From Clostridium moniliforme (GTDB taxonomy: Bacteria; Bacillota; Clostridia; Clostridiales; Clostridiaceae): a stretch of 33,964 nucleotides of DNA. This document shows positions 16,361-25,337 of this stretch, one piece after another. The stretch lies in contig NZ_JAGGJZ010000013.1 of the NCBI RefSeq assembly GCF_017873235.1, forward strand, positions 1 to 33,964. The letters run 5' to 3'. How positions within the stretch are numbered: the stretch's first letter is position 1; every line of letters starts with the position of its first letter. Position numbers and translations under genes: made by a program. Under the pieces are notes generated by a model that did not search any database, had not been told where the DNA came from, and saw only the letters and a program-made list of their open reading frames with translations.

Positions 16361-17311
16361 TTACTTATTTAATTCTAAAAGTGCTAATGCAACTGCTCCT
16401 ATAACTCCTGCATCTGTTCCAAGGCCTGCTGGAACTATAGTGCAATTTTCTGCCATAGATTTAAAACATCTTTTATTAACTACTTCACGAACCTTATCAA
16501 AAACTATATTTCCAGCTTTTGATACTCCACCACCTATAACTATCATTTCTGGATCAAATATTGAAATTGCATTTGCAACTCCAATTCCTAAATAATTTAA
16601 TGCTTCATCAATTATTTCTTTTGAAACTTCATCACCTTTTTCTGCTTCTTTAAACACTTCATATGAAGTAATATTATCATAATTTTTAAGTGAAGTTTCA
16701 ACCTTACTTCTTACAGCTTCTTGTCCTCTTTTACCTATTGCTGTTCCTGATGATACTGCTTCTAAACATCCTATATTTCCACAATTACATCTTGGTCCAA
16801 ATGGTGCAACAGTCATATGACCTATTTCTAAAGCATTTGATGTATTTCCTCTACATATGTTTCCATCAATAATTGCTCCTCCACCTACTCCAGTACTTAC
16901 TGTAAAATAGACCATATTCTTTTTGCCTTTTCCAGCCCCAAGCATATATTCACCGATAGCTGCTACATTAGCATCATTATCTAAAAATACTGGAACATTA
17001 AATTTATCCTTTAAAGGTTTTACTAAATTAAAATTAGTAAATGGTAAATTTGGAGTAGTTATTATTATACCTTTTTTTGAATCTAAAGGCCCTGGTGAAC
17101 CTATTCCTATACCATTAACATCTTCTATACTAGCATCACCTTCATTAATAACAGATTGTATGCTTTTTATAATTCTCTCTAAAACTCTCTCTTCCCCTTC
17201 ATGAGCATTTGTAGGAATTATGCTTTGTGCTAAAACATTTCCTTCTAAATCTGCAAGTGCAGTACTAATTTTTGTACCACCTAGATCTACCCCAATTACA
17301 TATTTATTCAT
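16361..17311 (-). CDS. glcK: ROK family glucokinase
   Basis: This 316-residue sugar kinase phosphorylates glucose with ATP at the start of glycolysis. It has the ROK pattern: the ATP motif VDLGGTK (8-14), GSPGPLD (71-77), the catalytic base D113 in LDNDANVAA, STGVGGGAI (139-147), and the zinc site H165 with C175, C177 and C182 in EIGHMTVAP...CNCGNIGCLEA. There is no N-terminal DNA-binding domain, so it is a kinase and not a ROK repressor. The start has an AGGAGG site. It is monocistronic. Specificity for glucose is by family similarity. Confidence 0.94.
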   Translation of the reverse strand: MNKYVIGVDLGGTKISTALADLEGNVLAQSIIPTNAHEGEERVLERIIKSIQSVINEGDASIEDVNGIGIGSPGPLDSKKGIIITTPNLPFTNFNLVKPLKDKFNVPVFLDNDANVAAIGEYMLGAGKGKKNMVYFTVSTGVGGGAIIDGNICRGNTSNALEIGHMTVAPFGPRCNCGNIGCLEAVSSGTAIGKRGQEAVRSKVETSLKNYDNITSYEVFKEAEKGDEVSKEIIDEALNYLGIGVANAISIFDPEMIVIGGGVSKAGNIVFDKVREVVNKRCFKSMAENCTIVPAGLGTDAGVIGAVALALLELNK

Positions 17312-17361
17312 ATAAACCTCCTGATATAATTGATTAATATATTTTTATATATAAATATAAA

Positions 17362-17416
17362 AATAGGACTTACTATTCTATTTTAATATATTTATAGAAA
17401 TAATAAAGTCCTTATT
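17362..17416 (-). terminator. Terminator of the 78-residue protein gene
   Basis: An outer stem AATAGGACTT/AAGTCCTTATT with an inner TTCTAT/ATAGAA pairing closes a long loop. The minus strand continues with a T-rich stretch (CCTATTTTTATA). Confidence 0.65.
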
Positions 17417-17442
17417 GTTATTAGCTTAACTATTTTTATTTT

Positions 17443-17679
17443 TTATAAAGCTTTATGTGCTTTTATGAAATAGTTTCCATTAGCATCTACACCTTCATTA
17501 TCAACAATGAAACTATTATCTTGTAACATTAAATTTATTGTACTTAAATTATCTTTATTTTCTTTATCTATTGATATTGTGAATTTATCTTCCTTATCAA
17601 CTATACATAGATAATCATAAATATTACTATATTCACTAAGCCCTATACTTCCATGTATATCCATTTTATAATCTGACAT
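17443..17679 (-). CDS. Small hypothetical protein, 78 residues
   Basis: I do not recognise this soluble, acidic protein. It alternates short polar stretches with beta-like segments (YDYLCIVDKEDKFTISIDKE, TINLMLQDNSFIVDNEG) and has no membrane segment or zinc motif. The ATG is preceded by GATGAGGAG. It stands alone between the glucokinase and EF-G-like genes, with terminators on both sides, so it is probably a real monocistronic gene. No function is proposed. Confidence 0.7.
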   Translation of the reverse strand: MSDYKMDIHGSIGLSEYSNIYDYLCIVDKEDKFTISIDKENKDNLSTINLMLQDNSFIVDNEGVDANGNYFIKAHKAL

Positions 17680-17801
17680 AACTCCTCATCCTTCCACAAA
17701 AAAAGAATATAAATTAACTTAAGTATATTATATGTAATTGAATTTAATTTATTACAATTAATTATTTTGAATATTTACCATTATTGTTATTATTATATAA
17801 A

Positions 17802-17862
17802 AAGTCTAGAAATATTTTGCTAACTAGAGAATTTATCTTCGATTAACTAAATAGTTCTAGAC
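17802..17862 (-). terminator. Terminator of the EF-G-like gene
   Basis: The outer stem GTCTAGAA/TTCTAGAC is extended inward by an imperfect TTAACTAAATA-type pairing. The minus strand then has CTTTTTATATAA. Confidence 0.75.
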
Positions 17863-17895
17863 CTTAATATCTTTATAATTTTAATTTATTTAATA

Positions 17896-19965
17896 TTAAT
17901 TTTTACTATTTTTAATTATTTTAATAGCTTCAACTTCTGGTACTTCTTCATATCTTTCAAATTCCATCTTGTACTCCCCTCTAGCTTGAGTAATTGATTT
18001 TATATCTGTTGAATACTTGAACATTTCTGCTAGTGGAACTTCACAAATTATCCTTTGATTATTCTCTTTTGGCTCTATTAAAATTATTCTTCCACGCCTT
18101 TTATTTATATCACAAATAATATCTCCCATATACTCTTCTGGTGCTGTTATAAATACTTTCATAATAGGTTCTAAAAGGATTGGATTAGCATTTTCAAGTC
18201 CTTTTTTGTATGCAATAGAAGCTGCAATTTTAAATGCCATTTCTGATGAATCCACAGGATGATGTGAACCATCATAAAGAGTTGCTCTAAGTCCTATAAC
18301 TGGATATCCAGCAAGAACTCCTTGTCTTATACATTCCTTTAGTCCCTTTTCAACTGCTGGTATAAAGTTTCTTGGAACAGCTCCTCCAACAACTTTATCT
18401 ATAAATTCTAAATCATCCTTTCCATCATCTCGTCTTTCAAATATTATTTTTACATCTCCATATTGTCCATGTCCACCAGATTGTTTTTTATGCTTTCCTT
18501 GAACATCAGAAATTCCTTTTATAGTTTCTCTATATGGTACTCTAGGTTCTCTTAATATAACATCTATTCCAAATTTATTTTTAATTTTACAAGCTATAAT
18601 TTCTAAATGAGTTTCTCCTATTCCAGATATAATAAGTTCTGAATTTTCCCTATCTCTCTTTACTGAAAATGTTAAATCTTCTTCTGATAATTTATTTAAA
18701 GTTAAAGAGATTTTTTCTTCATCTCCCTTTGATTTTGGAAGTATCGCCATAGATATTATAGGTTCTGGGAAATTTAGTTTATCATAAATGATTTTAAAAT
18801 TTGGATCTACTAATGTATCTCCTGTTTCTGTAAATTGAAGTTTTGAAACTCCACCTATATCTCCAGCAATTATTTCATTTGTCAAAATTTGATTTTTTCC
18901 TCTCATAAAAAATATATTTGATAACTTTTCCCCTTTTTTCTTATTTGCGTTTATTACAGACATATCATTTTTAAGTTTTCCAGTCATAACTTTAAATAAC
19001 GAAATCTTACCAACAAATGGATCTACTACAGTTTTAAATACTACTGCTGAAAATGGTCCATCCTCACATAAAGAAATACGCTCATCTTCTCCCTTTTCAT
19101 TAATTACTTTTTTTGGAAAAGATAATTGTGGAGATGGAAAACATTTAATTGCAGCATCTAAAAATGGATTCATTCCTATTGCTTTAATTGCACTTCCGCA
19201 CATTACAGGTACTATATCACCTTTACTACATCCGTTTATTAATCCTTTATAAATTTCATCGTCACTTAAGACTCCTTCTGAAAAATATTTTTCCAATAAT
19301 TCCTCATCATTTTCTGCAACAGCTTCCATTATTATTTCTTTAAATTCATCTATTTTTTCTTCTAAATCCTTTGGAACATCAATTATTTCTGTTTTATTAG
19401 TTTTTAAATTATAAATTGTAGCCTTTTTTGAAATTATATTAACTACTCCTCTAAAATCATCTTCTTTACCTATTGGATATTGAATTGGCACTATGCTTGA
19501 TCCAAATTTCTCTTTAAGACTATTTAATACTTTATCAAAGTTAGAATTTTCTCTATCTAATTTATTAATAAAAAAAGCCCTTGGTATCTTTTCTTTTTTA
19601 CAAAAATCCCACGCTTTCTCTGTTCCAACTTCTACTCCAGATACACCACAAACAACTATTACTCCAATATCAACAATTTTCATTCCTTCAATCGCTTCAC
19701 CTATAAAGTCAAAATATCCTGGTATATCTACTAAATTTATCTTTTTATCTGCATATTCTAATGGTGAAATAGTTGTAGAAATGGATATACCTCTACGTTT
19801 TTCTTCTTCATCAAAATCTGATGTTGTTGTTCCGTTTTCAATTGTTCCAAGCCTACTTATCGTATTTGTGCTATATAATAGTCCCTCTACTAAAGAAGTT
19901 TTTCCAGTTCCACTATGACCTAGAAAACCAATATTTCTAAGATTTTTTATATGATAGTCTTTCAT
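17896..19965 (-). CDS. Elongation factor G-like GTPase (EF-G paralogue)
   Basis: This 689-residue protein has the full domain order of translation factor EF-G. G1 is GHSGTGKT (16-23), the switch I end is RRGISIS (58-64), G3 is DIPGYFD (80-86) and G4 is NKLD (134-137). Domain IV carries QSGGHGQYGD, and a C-terminal domain V follows. It differs from canonical EF-G in G3: the usual DTPGH histidine that activates water is tyrosine (Y84). This is characteristic of the EF-G paralogue group that includes mycobacterial FusA2. No ribosomal protein or tuf genes are adjacent, so this is not the str operon fusA. The cellular role of such paralogues is unsettled. Confidence 0.9.
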   Translation of the reverse strand: MKDYHIKNLRNIGFLGHSGTGKTSLVEGLLYSTNTISRLGTIENGTTTSDFDEEEKRRGISISTTISPLEYADKKINLVDIPGYFDFIGEAIEGMKIVDIGVIVVCGVSGVEVGTEKAWDFCKKEKIPRAFFINKLDRENSNFDKVLNSLKEKFGSSIVPIQYPIGKEDDFRGVVNIISKKATIYNLKTNKTEIIDVPKDLEEKIDEFKEIIMEAVAENDEELLEKYFSEGVLSDDEIYKGLINGCSKGDIVPVMCGSAIKAIGMNPFLDAAIKCFPSPQLSFPKKVINEKGEDERISLCEDGPFSAVVFKTVVDPFVGKISLFKVMTGKLKNDMSVINANKKKGEKLSNIFFMRGKNQILTNEIIAGDIGGVSKLQFTETGDTLVDPNFKIIYDKLNFPEPIISMAILPKSKGDEEKISLTLNKLSEEDLTFSVKRDRENSELIISGIGETHLEIIACKIKNKFGIDVILREPRVPYRETIKGISDVQGKHKKQSGGHGQYGDVKIIFERRDDGKDDLEFIDKVVGGAVPRNFIPAVEKGLKECIRQGVLAGYPVIGLRATLYDGSHHPVDSSEMAFKIAASIAYKKGLENANPILLEPIMKVFITAPEEYMGDIICDINKRRGRIILIEPKENNQRIICEVPLAEMFKYSTDIKSITQARGEYKMEFERYEEVPEVEAIKIIKNSKN

Positions 19966-19983
19966 ATATAAAGCCCACCCTTC

Positions 19984-20017
19984 TTAAACTCTCATATTAA
20001 TTTTTATGAGAGTTTAA
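19984..20017. terminator. Hairpin between the MutS-like and EF-G-like genes
   Basis: A 13-bp perfect stem (TTAAACTCTCATA, 19984-19996, with 20005-20017) fills the 64-base gap. On the minus strand there is no T run; the EF-G-like ribosome binding site (AAGGGTGGG) follows at once. It may be a weak terminator, a processing site or a translation-control hairpin. Confidence 0.5.
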
Positions 20018-20029
20018 GGGGTTTTAGAA

Positions 20030-21718
20030 TTAATTTATTTCTTCCCAATAGCTATTTTTCAAGAAAAACTCTGCTCTATTTTCTGCTCTTTTAACTATAT
20101 TTTCATCATATCCAATAATTGATAATATTTTTATTGCGTTCCTAGTTATTGACCTTCCATCATATACTTTATAATCAAATATAATATTGTTATCTTTTAT
20201 TTGTTCTTGAAAATGACAATTATAAAAACTATTTTCCAAAATATAAGTAAGCTCAATATCATGAGTTGCTGCTATACATATACAATTTTTATTACTTAAA
20301 TGTTTTAATATTTCCGTTGATGCAGAAATTCTCTCAATTGTATTAGTTCCTCTTAATATTTCATCAATAAAACATAATATTGGAATTTCTTCATTAACAT
20401 TATCTAATATTCTTTTTAATGATTTGCTTTCAACCATATAATAACTTTCATTAGAAAACATATCATCTTTTAATGCCATTGATGTAAATAATCTAAAATA
20501 GCTACTACTATATTCATCTGCAAAGGCAGTATATATAGTTTGTGCAAAAATAGAATTTATTCCTATTGTTCTTAAAAACGTAGATTTTCCTGAAGCATTA
20601 GACCCAGTTATTAACAAACACTTATTTATATCAATACTATTTTTAACTGGATTTTTAATTAAAGGATGATATATATTTTTAAATTCTATTTTATTTTCAG
20701 CCTTATTATTACTAATAGTAAGATTTGGTATGCAATAATATTCAATTACACTTCTAAAGGAAGCCACTGCAATTAAACTATCTATCTCTCCCACATATTT
20801 ATATATGCTCTCTAAATCCTTCATATTTTTATATAAAGTTTTGTTTATTCTTTCAAAGGTTCTTACCTCACGTAGAAAAAATAAATTAAAAATTTCATTA
20901 AAAGCTAATGCCTCACTTGTTGCATTGGTTGCATTAACAAATACAGATTTTTCTAATCCTTTTAACAAATGTAATGTCTTTTCAATATGTATATAATTTT
21001 CATTTATATTTTTATAATTTAATTTATAAATATCTTTTGCACAATTAACTAAAGAAATCATATAGATATAATCTTCTATTCTATTTTCATACTTCTCTTT
21101 AGTTTTTTTATGTATGTACATGTTTAAAGCAATATTTAAACCCATTAAAGCGAAAAAATAATTATAAAAAAATATCCCTAAGATAGTTAATAAAACTGGA
21201 GTTATTGATAAAATATTGTATAAAACTAATCTTAGTTTACTATTGCCATTAACTACTTCTTCCTTATCTTTGTAAAAATAATCTGATATACAAAGTTTTT
21301 TCTTCTTACCTAAATTCCATAATTTTAATTGAATAGCTTTAGATATCTTCTCATTCTCTTCAAAGAATTTAATTAGTTTTTCTCTTTTCTTTAATTCAAC
21401 CTCATTAAAAAGAGGTTTCCTTAAAATATTATATAAAACTTCTTCTCCAACTGATGTCATAGTATTATTCATAGCCTTAAAAATATCATCCATATCTAAA
21501 TCGCTCCATGTTATATCATCAATATGAAAACATGACTTTGTATTTTCAAAATATGCCTTTGTATATTTAAAATCTACTTTACTATTTTTTATACTCTGAA
21601 ACTTACCCCATCTTCTATCTATTTCCTCTTTCATAAACTTGTTCATTTTATATTTTGAATAAATAAAAAATAAACTAAATACTAAAATTGTAATTATAAG
21701 TCCAATTACAAAATTCAT
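20030..21718 (-). CDS. Membrane-anchored MutS-family ATPase
   Basis: This 562-residue protein carries the MutS core and ATPase but not the N-terminal mismatch-recognition domain of MutS1. One membrane helix lies at residues 3-21 and a hydrophobic hairpin at about 167-199, so it should sit at the membrane. The ATPase has Walker A TGSNASGKST (371-380), an ABC-type signature region, Walker B LCFIDEILRGTN (448-459) and a following ATHD histidine switch. The open frame starts at ATG 21724, but that codon abuts AAGGGGG; the ATG at 21718 has a 6-base spacing and is preferred. Membrane-bound MutS-like proteins of Firmicutes have no settled function; a mismatch repair role is unlikely. Confidence 0.87.
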   Translation of the reverse strand: MNFVIGLIITILVFSLFFIYSKYKMNKFMKEEIDRRWGKFQSIKNSKVDFKYTKAYFENTKSCFHIDDITWSDLDMDDIFKAMNNTMTSVGEEVLYNILRKPLFNEVELKKREKLIKFFEENEKISKAIQLKLWNLGKKKKLCISDYFYKDKEEVVNGNSKLRLVLYNILSITPVLLTILGIFFYNYFFALMGLNIALNMYIHKKTKEKYENRIEDYIYMISLVNCAKDIYKLNYKNINENYIHIEKTLHLLKGLEKSVFVNATNATSEALAFNEIFNLFFLREVRTFERINKTLYKNMKDLESIYKYVGEIDSLIAVASFRSVIEYYCIPNLTISNNKAENKIEFKNIYHPLIKNPVKNSIDINKCLLITGSNASGKSTFLRTIGINSIFAQTIYTAFADEYSSSYFRLFTSMALKDDMFSNESYYMVESKSLKRILDNVNEEIPILCFIDEILRGTNTIERISASTEILKHLSNKNCICIAATHDIELTYILENSFYNCHFQEQIKDNNIIFDYKVYDGRSITRNAIKILSIIGYDENIVKRAENRAEFFLKNSYWEEIN

Positions 21719-21929
21719 AACCATCCCCCTTGAGCTTAATTATTTTTAATTTATATATAAACTTAAAAATAATTATACTTTACTATATAAATTTTGTAAA
21801 AATTAACTTATTTTCATAATGATAATAACTTATTAAATATTTTTAACCACAATATTAAGTTATGTTAATTCAAAGTTAAATATTTATTACACATTTGTAA
21901 GTGAAAACATTTAAAATATATAATATAAA

Positions 21930-22063
21930 TAAGATTCATTAATAAATTTTATCAAGGGATATTTTTAATTTCCTTTACACTATCTTTTGTTCTGTCCTTT
22001 GATAAAAATAAGAATTTTATTTTATTAAAAAATACTCTAACTAATTTTAGTTAGAGTATTTTT
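21930..22063 (+). ncRNA. Candidate small RNA
   Basis: A plus-strand promoter-like pair (TTGTAA, 21895-21900, and TATAAT, 21919-21924, spacer 18) precedes a region in which TTTTATCAAGG can pair with CCTTTGATAAAA around a 38-base internal segment. The segment ends at a perfect terminator hairpin (22028-22063). Together this resembles a small RNA gene of about 130 nt, but no known RNA family is recognised. The terminator may simply serve the MgtC gene on the other strand. Confidence 0.25.
22028..22063. terminator. Bidirectional terminator downstream of the MgtC gene
   Basis: A near-perfect stem of about 15 bp (AAAAATACTCTAACT with AGTTAGAGTATTTTT) with T runs on both strands. It lies about 70 bases past the MgtC gene stop on the minus strand. 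Confidence 0.9.
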
Positions 22064-22134
22064 AATTACATTTCATTTGAATATAAAATAAAAAAATTAA
22101 AATAATTTTATTTATTTTTCTTAAATTATAATTA

Positions 22135-22824
22135 TCATATATTTTCTACATCTACAGATACTACATTATCAATACTTTGAATTTTTTTAACTAATTCAAA
22201 AATATTTTCATTATTTTTAGTTTTTATTATATAGTGAATATAATACATATATTCATCATTTCTTAAATTTTTTTCAGTTTTTATAGATGATATCGTATAT
22301 TTTTCATTTAATAATATATTTGTTATACTTTCATCTGGATATTCTAAAACCTTTATTCTTATATCAAAATTTTTTACAATATCTATTGCTTTTAAAAGAT
22401 GTACATTTAATAATTTCTGCATAAACTTTAATATTACAATAACTATAAATGTAGTAAAAATAGCTATACAATAAAGTCCCGCTCCAGTAGCTAGTCCAAT
22501 TGCTGCTGTTGTCCATATTCCGGCTGCTGTTGTAAGTCCTTTTACAGATTTCTTTTCCATAAAAATAGTTCCTGCCCCAAGAAAACTAATTCCGCTAACT
22601 ACTTGTGCAGCTATTCTACTTGGATCTAATCCCACATTATTTAATATAATAACATCACTAAAAGCATACTTAGAAATAATCATAAATAAAGAACTTGCAA
22701 GTCCTACTAAAAAATGAGTTCTAAGACCTGCCTCTTTAGAATCCATTTCTCTCTCAAAACCAATTAACCCTGCTAAAATTCCCGCTAAAGATATCCTTAA
22801 GAAAAATTCTAAACTATTTATCAT
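22135..22824 (-). CDS. MgtC/SapB family membrane protein
   Basis: This 229-residue protein has the MgtC/SapB architecture. The N-terminal membrane domain (residues 1-135) has about four to five helices and the conserved segments GLIGFEREMDSKEAGLRTHFLVGL, SGISFLGAGTIF and GLTTAAGIWTTAAIGLA. A soluble C-terminal ACT-like domain (about 150-229) ends in a beta-alpha-beta pattern. Family members are linked to magnesium homeostasis and acid stress, in several cases by inhibiting membrane ATPases. The gene is monocistronic; no magnesium riboswitch was seen upstream. The family call is firm, the role inferred. Confidence 0.93.
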   Translation of the reverse strand: MINSLEFFLRISLAGILAGLIGFEREMDSKEAGLRTHFLVGLASSLFMIISKYAFSDVIILNNVGLDPSRIAAQVVSGISFLGAGTIFMEKKSVKGLTTAAGIWTTAAIGLATGAGLYCIAIFTTFIVIVILKFMQKLLNVHLLKAIDIVKNFDIRIKVLEYPDESITNILLNEKYTISSIKTEKNLRNDEYMYYIHYIIKTKNNENIFELVKKIQSIDNVVSVDVENI

Positions 22825-22924
22825 TTATTATCCCTCTACTCTATTAATTAGTAAAAGTCTTATTTCTATAATATTATATGACTTTATATAATTTATTATA
22901 TTATAAATACTTACCAATAAAAAT

Positions 22925-22969
22925 ATTATAAAAAAGAGAAAGGTAAACTATCATTTTACTTTTCTCTTT
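22925..22969 (-). terminator. Terminator of the propeller-protein/glycosidase operon
   Basis: A 15-bp imperfect stem (AAAGAGAAAGGTAAA, 22933-22947, with 22954-22969) is followed on the minus strand by TTTTTTATAATATTT. Confidence 0.85.
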
Positions 22970-22988
22970 CAAAATCACTTTAATTTAA

Positions 22989-23996
22989 TTATTTCTTAAA
23001 AGGAGTTTTATAATACTTTCCTTCAACTAAACTTGCTACACCATTATTATAAAATCCTAAAAATTCTCCTTTATAATTTGTTTCCTTTTTAGAGTTAAGT
23101 TCTCTAATAATCTTTTTAGATGAAGAATTAATATAAACATTTCCTCTTCCATCAATAAGGATATCCTTTTTATTAACTGGTTCATCTAAATTTATAATGT
23201 CTTCTTTAGAATAAATATCATTTAAATTCTTTTTCACTATTTTATTTATTTTCTTTTCTCTTACTTCTCCTAAATATGCAACTCCATCTTCATCTATTCC
23301 TAAAATTACAAGACTTTCATTAGATCTTATGGCTAATCTTGTATTTGGCTGAGTCATATGCAATATAGTTCCATTAGAAGCCATATATACTAATCTATCT
23401 TTCGTTGGAATTATTGAAATATCACCTAATAATCTTACATTTAATGGTACTCTAGTTGCAGAAGTTTGATTTATATCAACTCTATAAATACGATTATTTA
23501 TTTTAATATAAGTAACACCTGTAATTGTTGATGCCTTTATATCAAAATTTTTATACATTTGATTATATGGGCAAATTCCTATTATTTTTTGGTTTACACC
23601 CTTTTCAGGCTCATAATTATAAAGAACTATTTCCCCATCTTCTACCTCTAATGTTAAAAGCATATTTCTATCTGCTAGCCATACAGATCTTAATATTTGA
23701 TTATTATTAGGATTTTCTAATTCATTTGTATCTCCTGTATTAGAGTTACATATATTTAATTTTAATTTATTATAGTAACTTATATATTTACCATCATAAG
23801 AAATTTTAATATCTTTTGCATTATTTGGAATAGCAACATGCTTTTCATTATTATCTTTATTACTATTTATTGATACTTTCTGCATATCAACATTAGTATC
23901 ATCTTTAAAATAAAATTTATCTAGAAAAAATAGTACTGTACATTGAAGTATAAGAGATATTCCTATCCAACATAATATTATTTTTACTTTTCTCAT
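22989..23996 (-). CDS. Membrane-anchored protein with propeller-like repeats
   Basis: I do not recognise a named family for this 335-residue protein. One N-terminal membrane helix (residues 4-25) anchors an extracellular part made of short beta-rich repeats such as DIKISYDGKYISYYNKLKL, NILLTLEVEDGEIVLYNYEP and DRLVYMASNGTILHMTQPN. Each resembles a blade of a WD40/TolB-like beta propeller. The ATG has an AAGGAG site and lies 13 bases past the phosphodiester glycosidase stop, so the two form an operon. A scaffold or regulatory role for that enzyme at the cell surface is a reasonable inference. Confidence 0.7.
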   Translation of the reverse strand: MRKVKIILCWIGISLILQCTVLFFLDKFYFKDDTNVDMQKVSINSNKDNNEKHVAIPNNAKDIKISYDGKYISYYNKLKLNICNSNTGDTNELENPNNNQILRSVWLADRNMLLTLEVEDGEIVLYNYEPEKGVNQKIIGICPYNQMYKNFDIKASTITGVTYIKINNRIYRVDINQTSATRVPLNVRLLGDISIIPTKDRLVYMASNGTILHMTQPNTRLAIRSNESLVILGIDEDGVAYLGEVREKKINKIVKKNLNDIYSKEDIINLDEPVNKKDILIDGRGNVYINSSSKKIIRELNSKKETNYKGEFLGFYNNGVASLVEGKYYKTPFKK

Positions 23997-24009
23997 ATTT
24001 TCTCCTTTG

Positions 24010-25023
24010 TTATTTAACTACTATAGAAGAAGCAATATATCTTTCTCCAAGACCATTTGATACATCATTAATAACTTCCCCATTTAAATACATTGTAGAT
24101 GATTTTCCTCCATCTAAATTAATAGCTGTAACACATTTTCCTTTTGTAAGCATAAGAGACTGAAGTTCAGTCATAGTACATCCAATACTACCTACAAAAT
24201 TTCTTCCGTCAATGACCATTAAAACAATTGAACCATCAGCTCTTTGTCCTATAGCTGTTCTTGGTGCAATACCTCTTGCACCATTGGCTCCTCCTAGTGG
24301 TGTAGGTTCTCCATCTTTAATAAGCACTGGTTTAAAACTAACAGCTTCTTGAACATTTAATTTTTTAAGTTGTTTAGTTGAATAATTACCGGCAAGCATT
24401 TTACCTTCTTTAGTAATTGCCATACATTCTGTTTTTGTATTTTCTGTTTTTAAATCTGAAAATACTACCTTTCCATTTGAAATTATAATCCCTGTAGGTG
24501 TTCCACCATTGCCTGTCCAATTTGAATTACTAGAAGTATCTACGAAAGCTCCTCCATTTACAGCTGCAACAGCATTATTGTCTTCTGCCATTTCTGAAGT
24601 TGTTTCTCCCTTTTTATACATATATTTGGTATATGCAACTTTAACCCTTTTAGGGTCTTTAATAACTAGCATATGTCCATTATATTTTGAGTTTTCAAAT
24701 TTATAAAGGTCTATTGTATCATCATGCTTTCCATTTACCTCAACTACAGAATTATTTTTGATTCCTAAGTTTTCATTTTTTTCATCTGATGAATTTAATA
24801 TCTCATTAATTCTTTCCTTTGATAAAAACGTTGTTGCTAGATATTGATGCTTCATTGTTGTCATAGCCGAACCAACATATATTCTCTTTGCATTATCAAA
24901 AGGTCCATAAAGTAATACAAAGGGTGCTGTTACGGCTGTAAATACCAATTCAAAAACTAAAAAGGCTACTATCGTTTTCCACTTCTTTTTATTTCCTTTT
25001 CTCCTTTTTCTCTTGTTTTCCAT
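24010..25023 (-). CDS. Phosphodiester glycosidase family protein (NAGPA-like)
   Basis: This 337-residue protein has a very basic N-terminus, one membrane helix (about 15-37) and an extracellular C-terminal domain of the phosphodiester glycosidase (NAGPA, DUF2233) family. Visible markers are VAAVNGGAFVDT, TPTGIIISNGKVVFSD, GIAPRTAIGQRADGSIVLMVIDGR and the C-terminal AINLDGGKSSTMYLNGEV. Relatives remove sugars linked through phosphodiesters and occur near exopolysaccharide and teichoic acid genes. A frame extension starts at TTG 25026, but ATG 25023 has the right spacing from GGGAG. It is first in a two-gene operon; a role in trimming surface glycopolymers is inferred. Confidence 0.88.
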   Translation of the reverse strand: MENKRKRRKGNKKKWKTIVAFLVFELVFTAVTAPFVLLYGPFDNAKRIYVGSAMTTMKHQYLATTFLSKERINEILNSSDEKNENLGIKNNSVVEVNGKHDDTIDLYKFENSKYNGHMLVIKDPKRVKVAYTKYMYKKGETTSEMAEDNNAVAAVNGGAFVDTSSNSNWTGNGGTPTGIIISNGKVVFSDLKTENTKTECMAITKEGKMLAGNYSTKQLKKLNVQEAVSFKPVLIKDGEPTPLGGANGARGIAPRTAIGQRADGSIVLMVIDGRNFVGSIGCTMTELQSLMLTKGKCVTAINLDGGKSSTMYLNGEVINDVSNGLGERYIASSIVVK

Positions 25024-25337
25024 CAAAACTCTCCCATTTTAAAAAATTTATTCTTTATTATATACTATTTAAGTTTCTTTATAAACCTATTATAATATTA
25101 TACTAACTTAAATATTATATTTAATTTAATTTAATATGACAATAAATCTTAATGTTTTTTAATAATAATTTAAAAGAAAAAGAGAAAATATTTAAATTTT
25201 CTCTCTTTTTTTTTATTATTATTCATTTTTTATATATAAGCAAAGTACTCATATTATTTTAAATTAATATTCTTTTTTATAGAAAAATCATTATGATTTG
25301 GTATTAATATTTTTCAAACTTTTAATATAAAGTATAT
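25024..25337. other. Gene-free region between glycosidase and LTA synthase-like genes
   Basis: No gene is recognised in 314 bases. The region holds the ribosome binding site of the glycosidase gene, a possible -10 box (TATAAT) on the minus strand near 25060 with a poor -35 box, and the hairpin terminator at 25174-25213. The stretch 25214-25337 shows nothing further. Confidence 0.5.
25174..25213. terminator. Bidirectional terminator
   Basis: The stem AGAGAAAAT (25181-25189) with ATTTTCTCT (25196-25204) is extended by A/T pairs and followed by T runs on both strands. It probably serves the LTA synthase-like operon on the minus strand. Confidence 0.8.

Larger units (their letters stand above)
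21719..22134. other. Gene-free region between MutS-like and MgtC genes
   Basis: This 416-base A/T-rich region holds no recognisable protein gene. It contains the terminator at 22028-22063, a long-range pairing TTTTATCAAGG with CCTTTGATAAAA (about 21947-22008) and a possible plus-strand promoter at 21895-21924. The promoter of the MutS-like gene was not identified. Confidence 0.5.

Noticed and set aside
19493..19918. Open frame of 141 codons on the plus strand inside the EF-G-like gene
   Set aside because: It is antisense to the G domain; Ser/Phe/Pro-rich with no recognisable motif.
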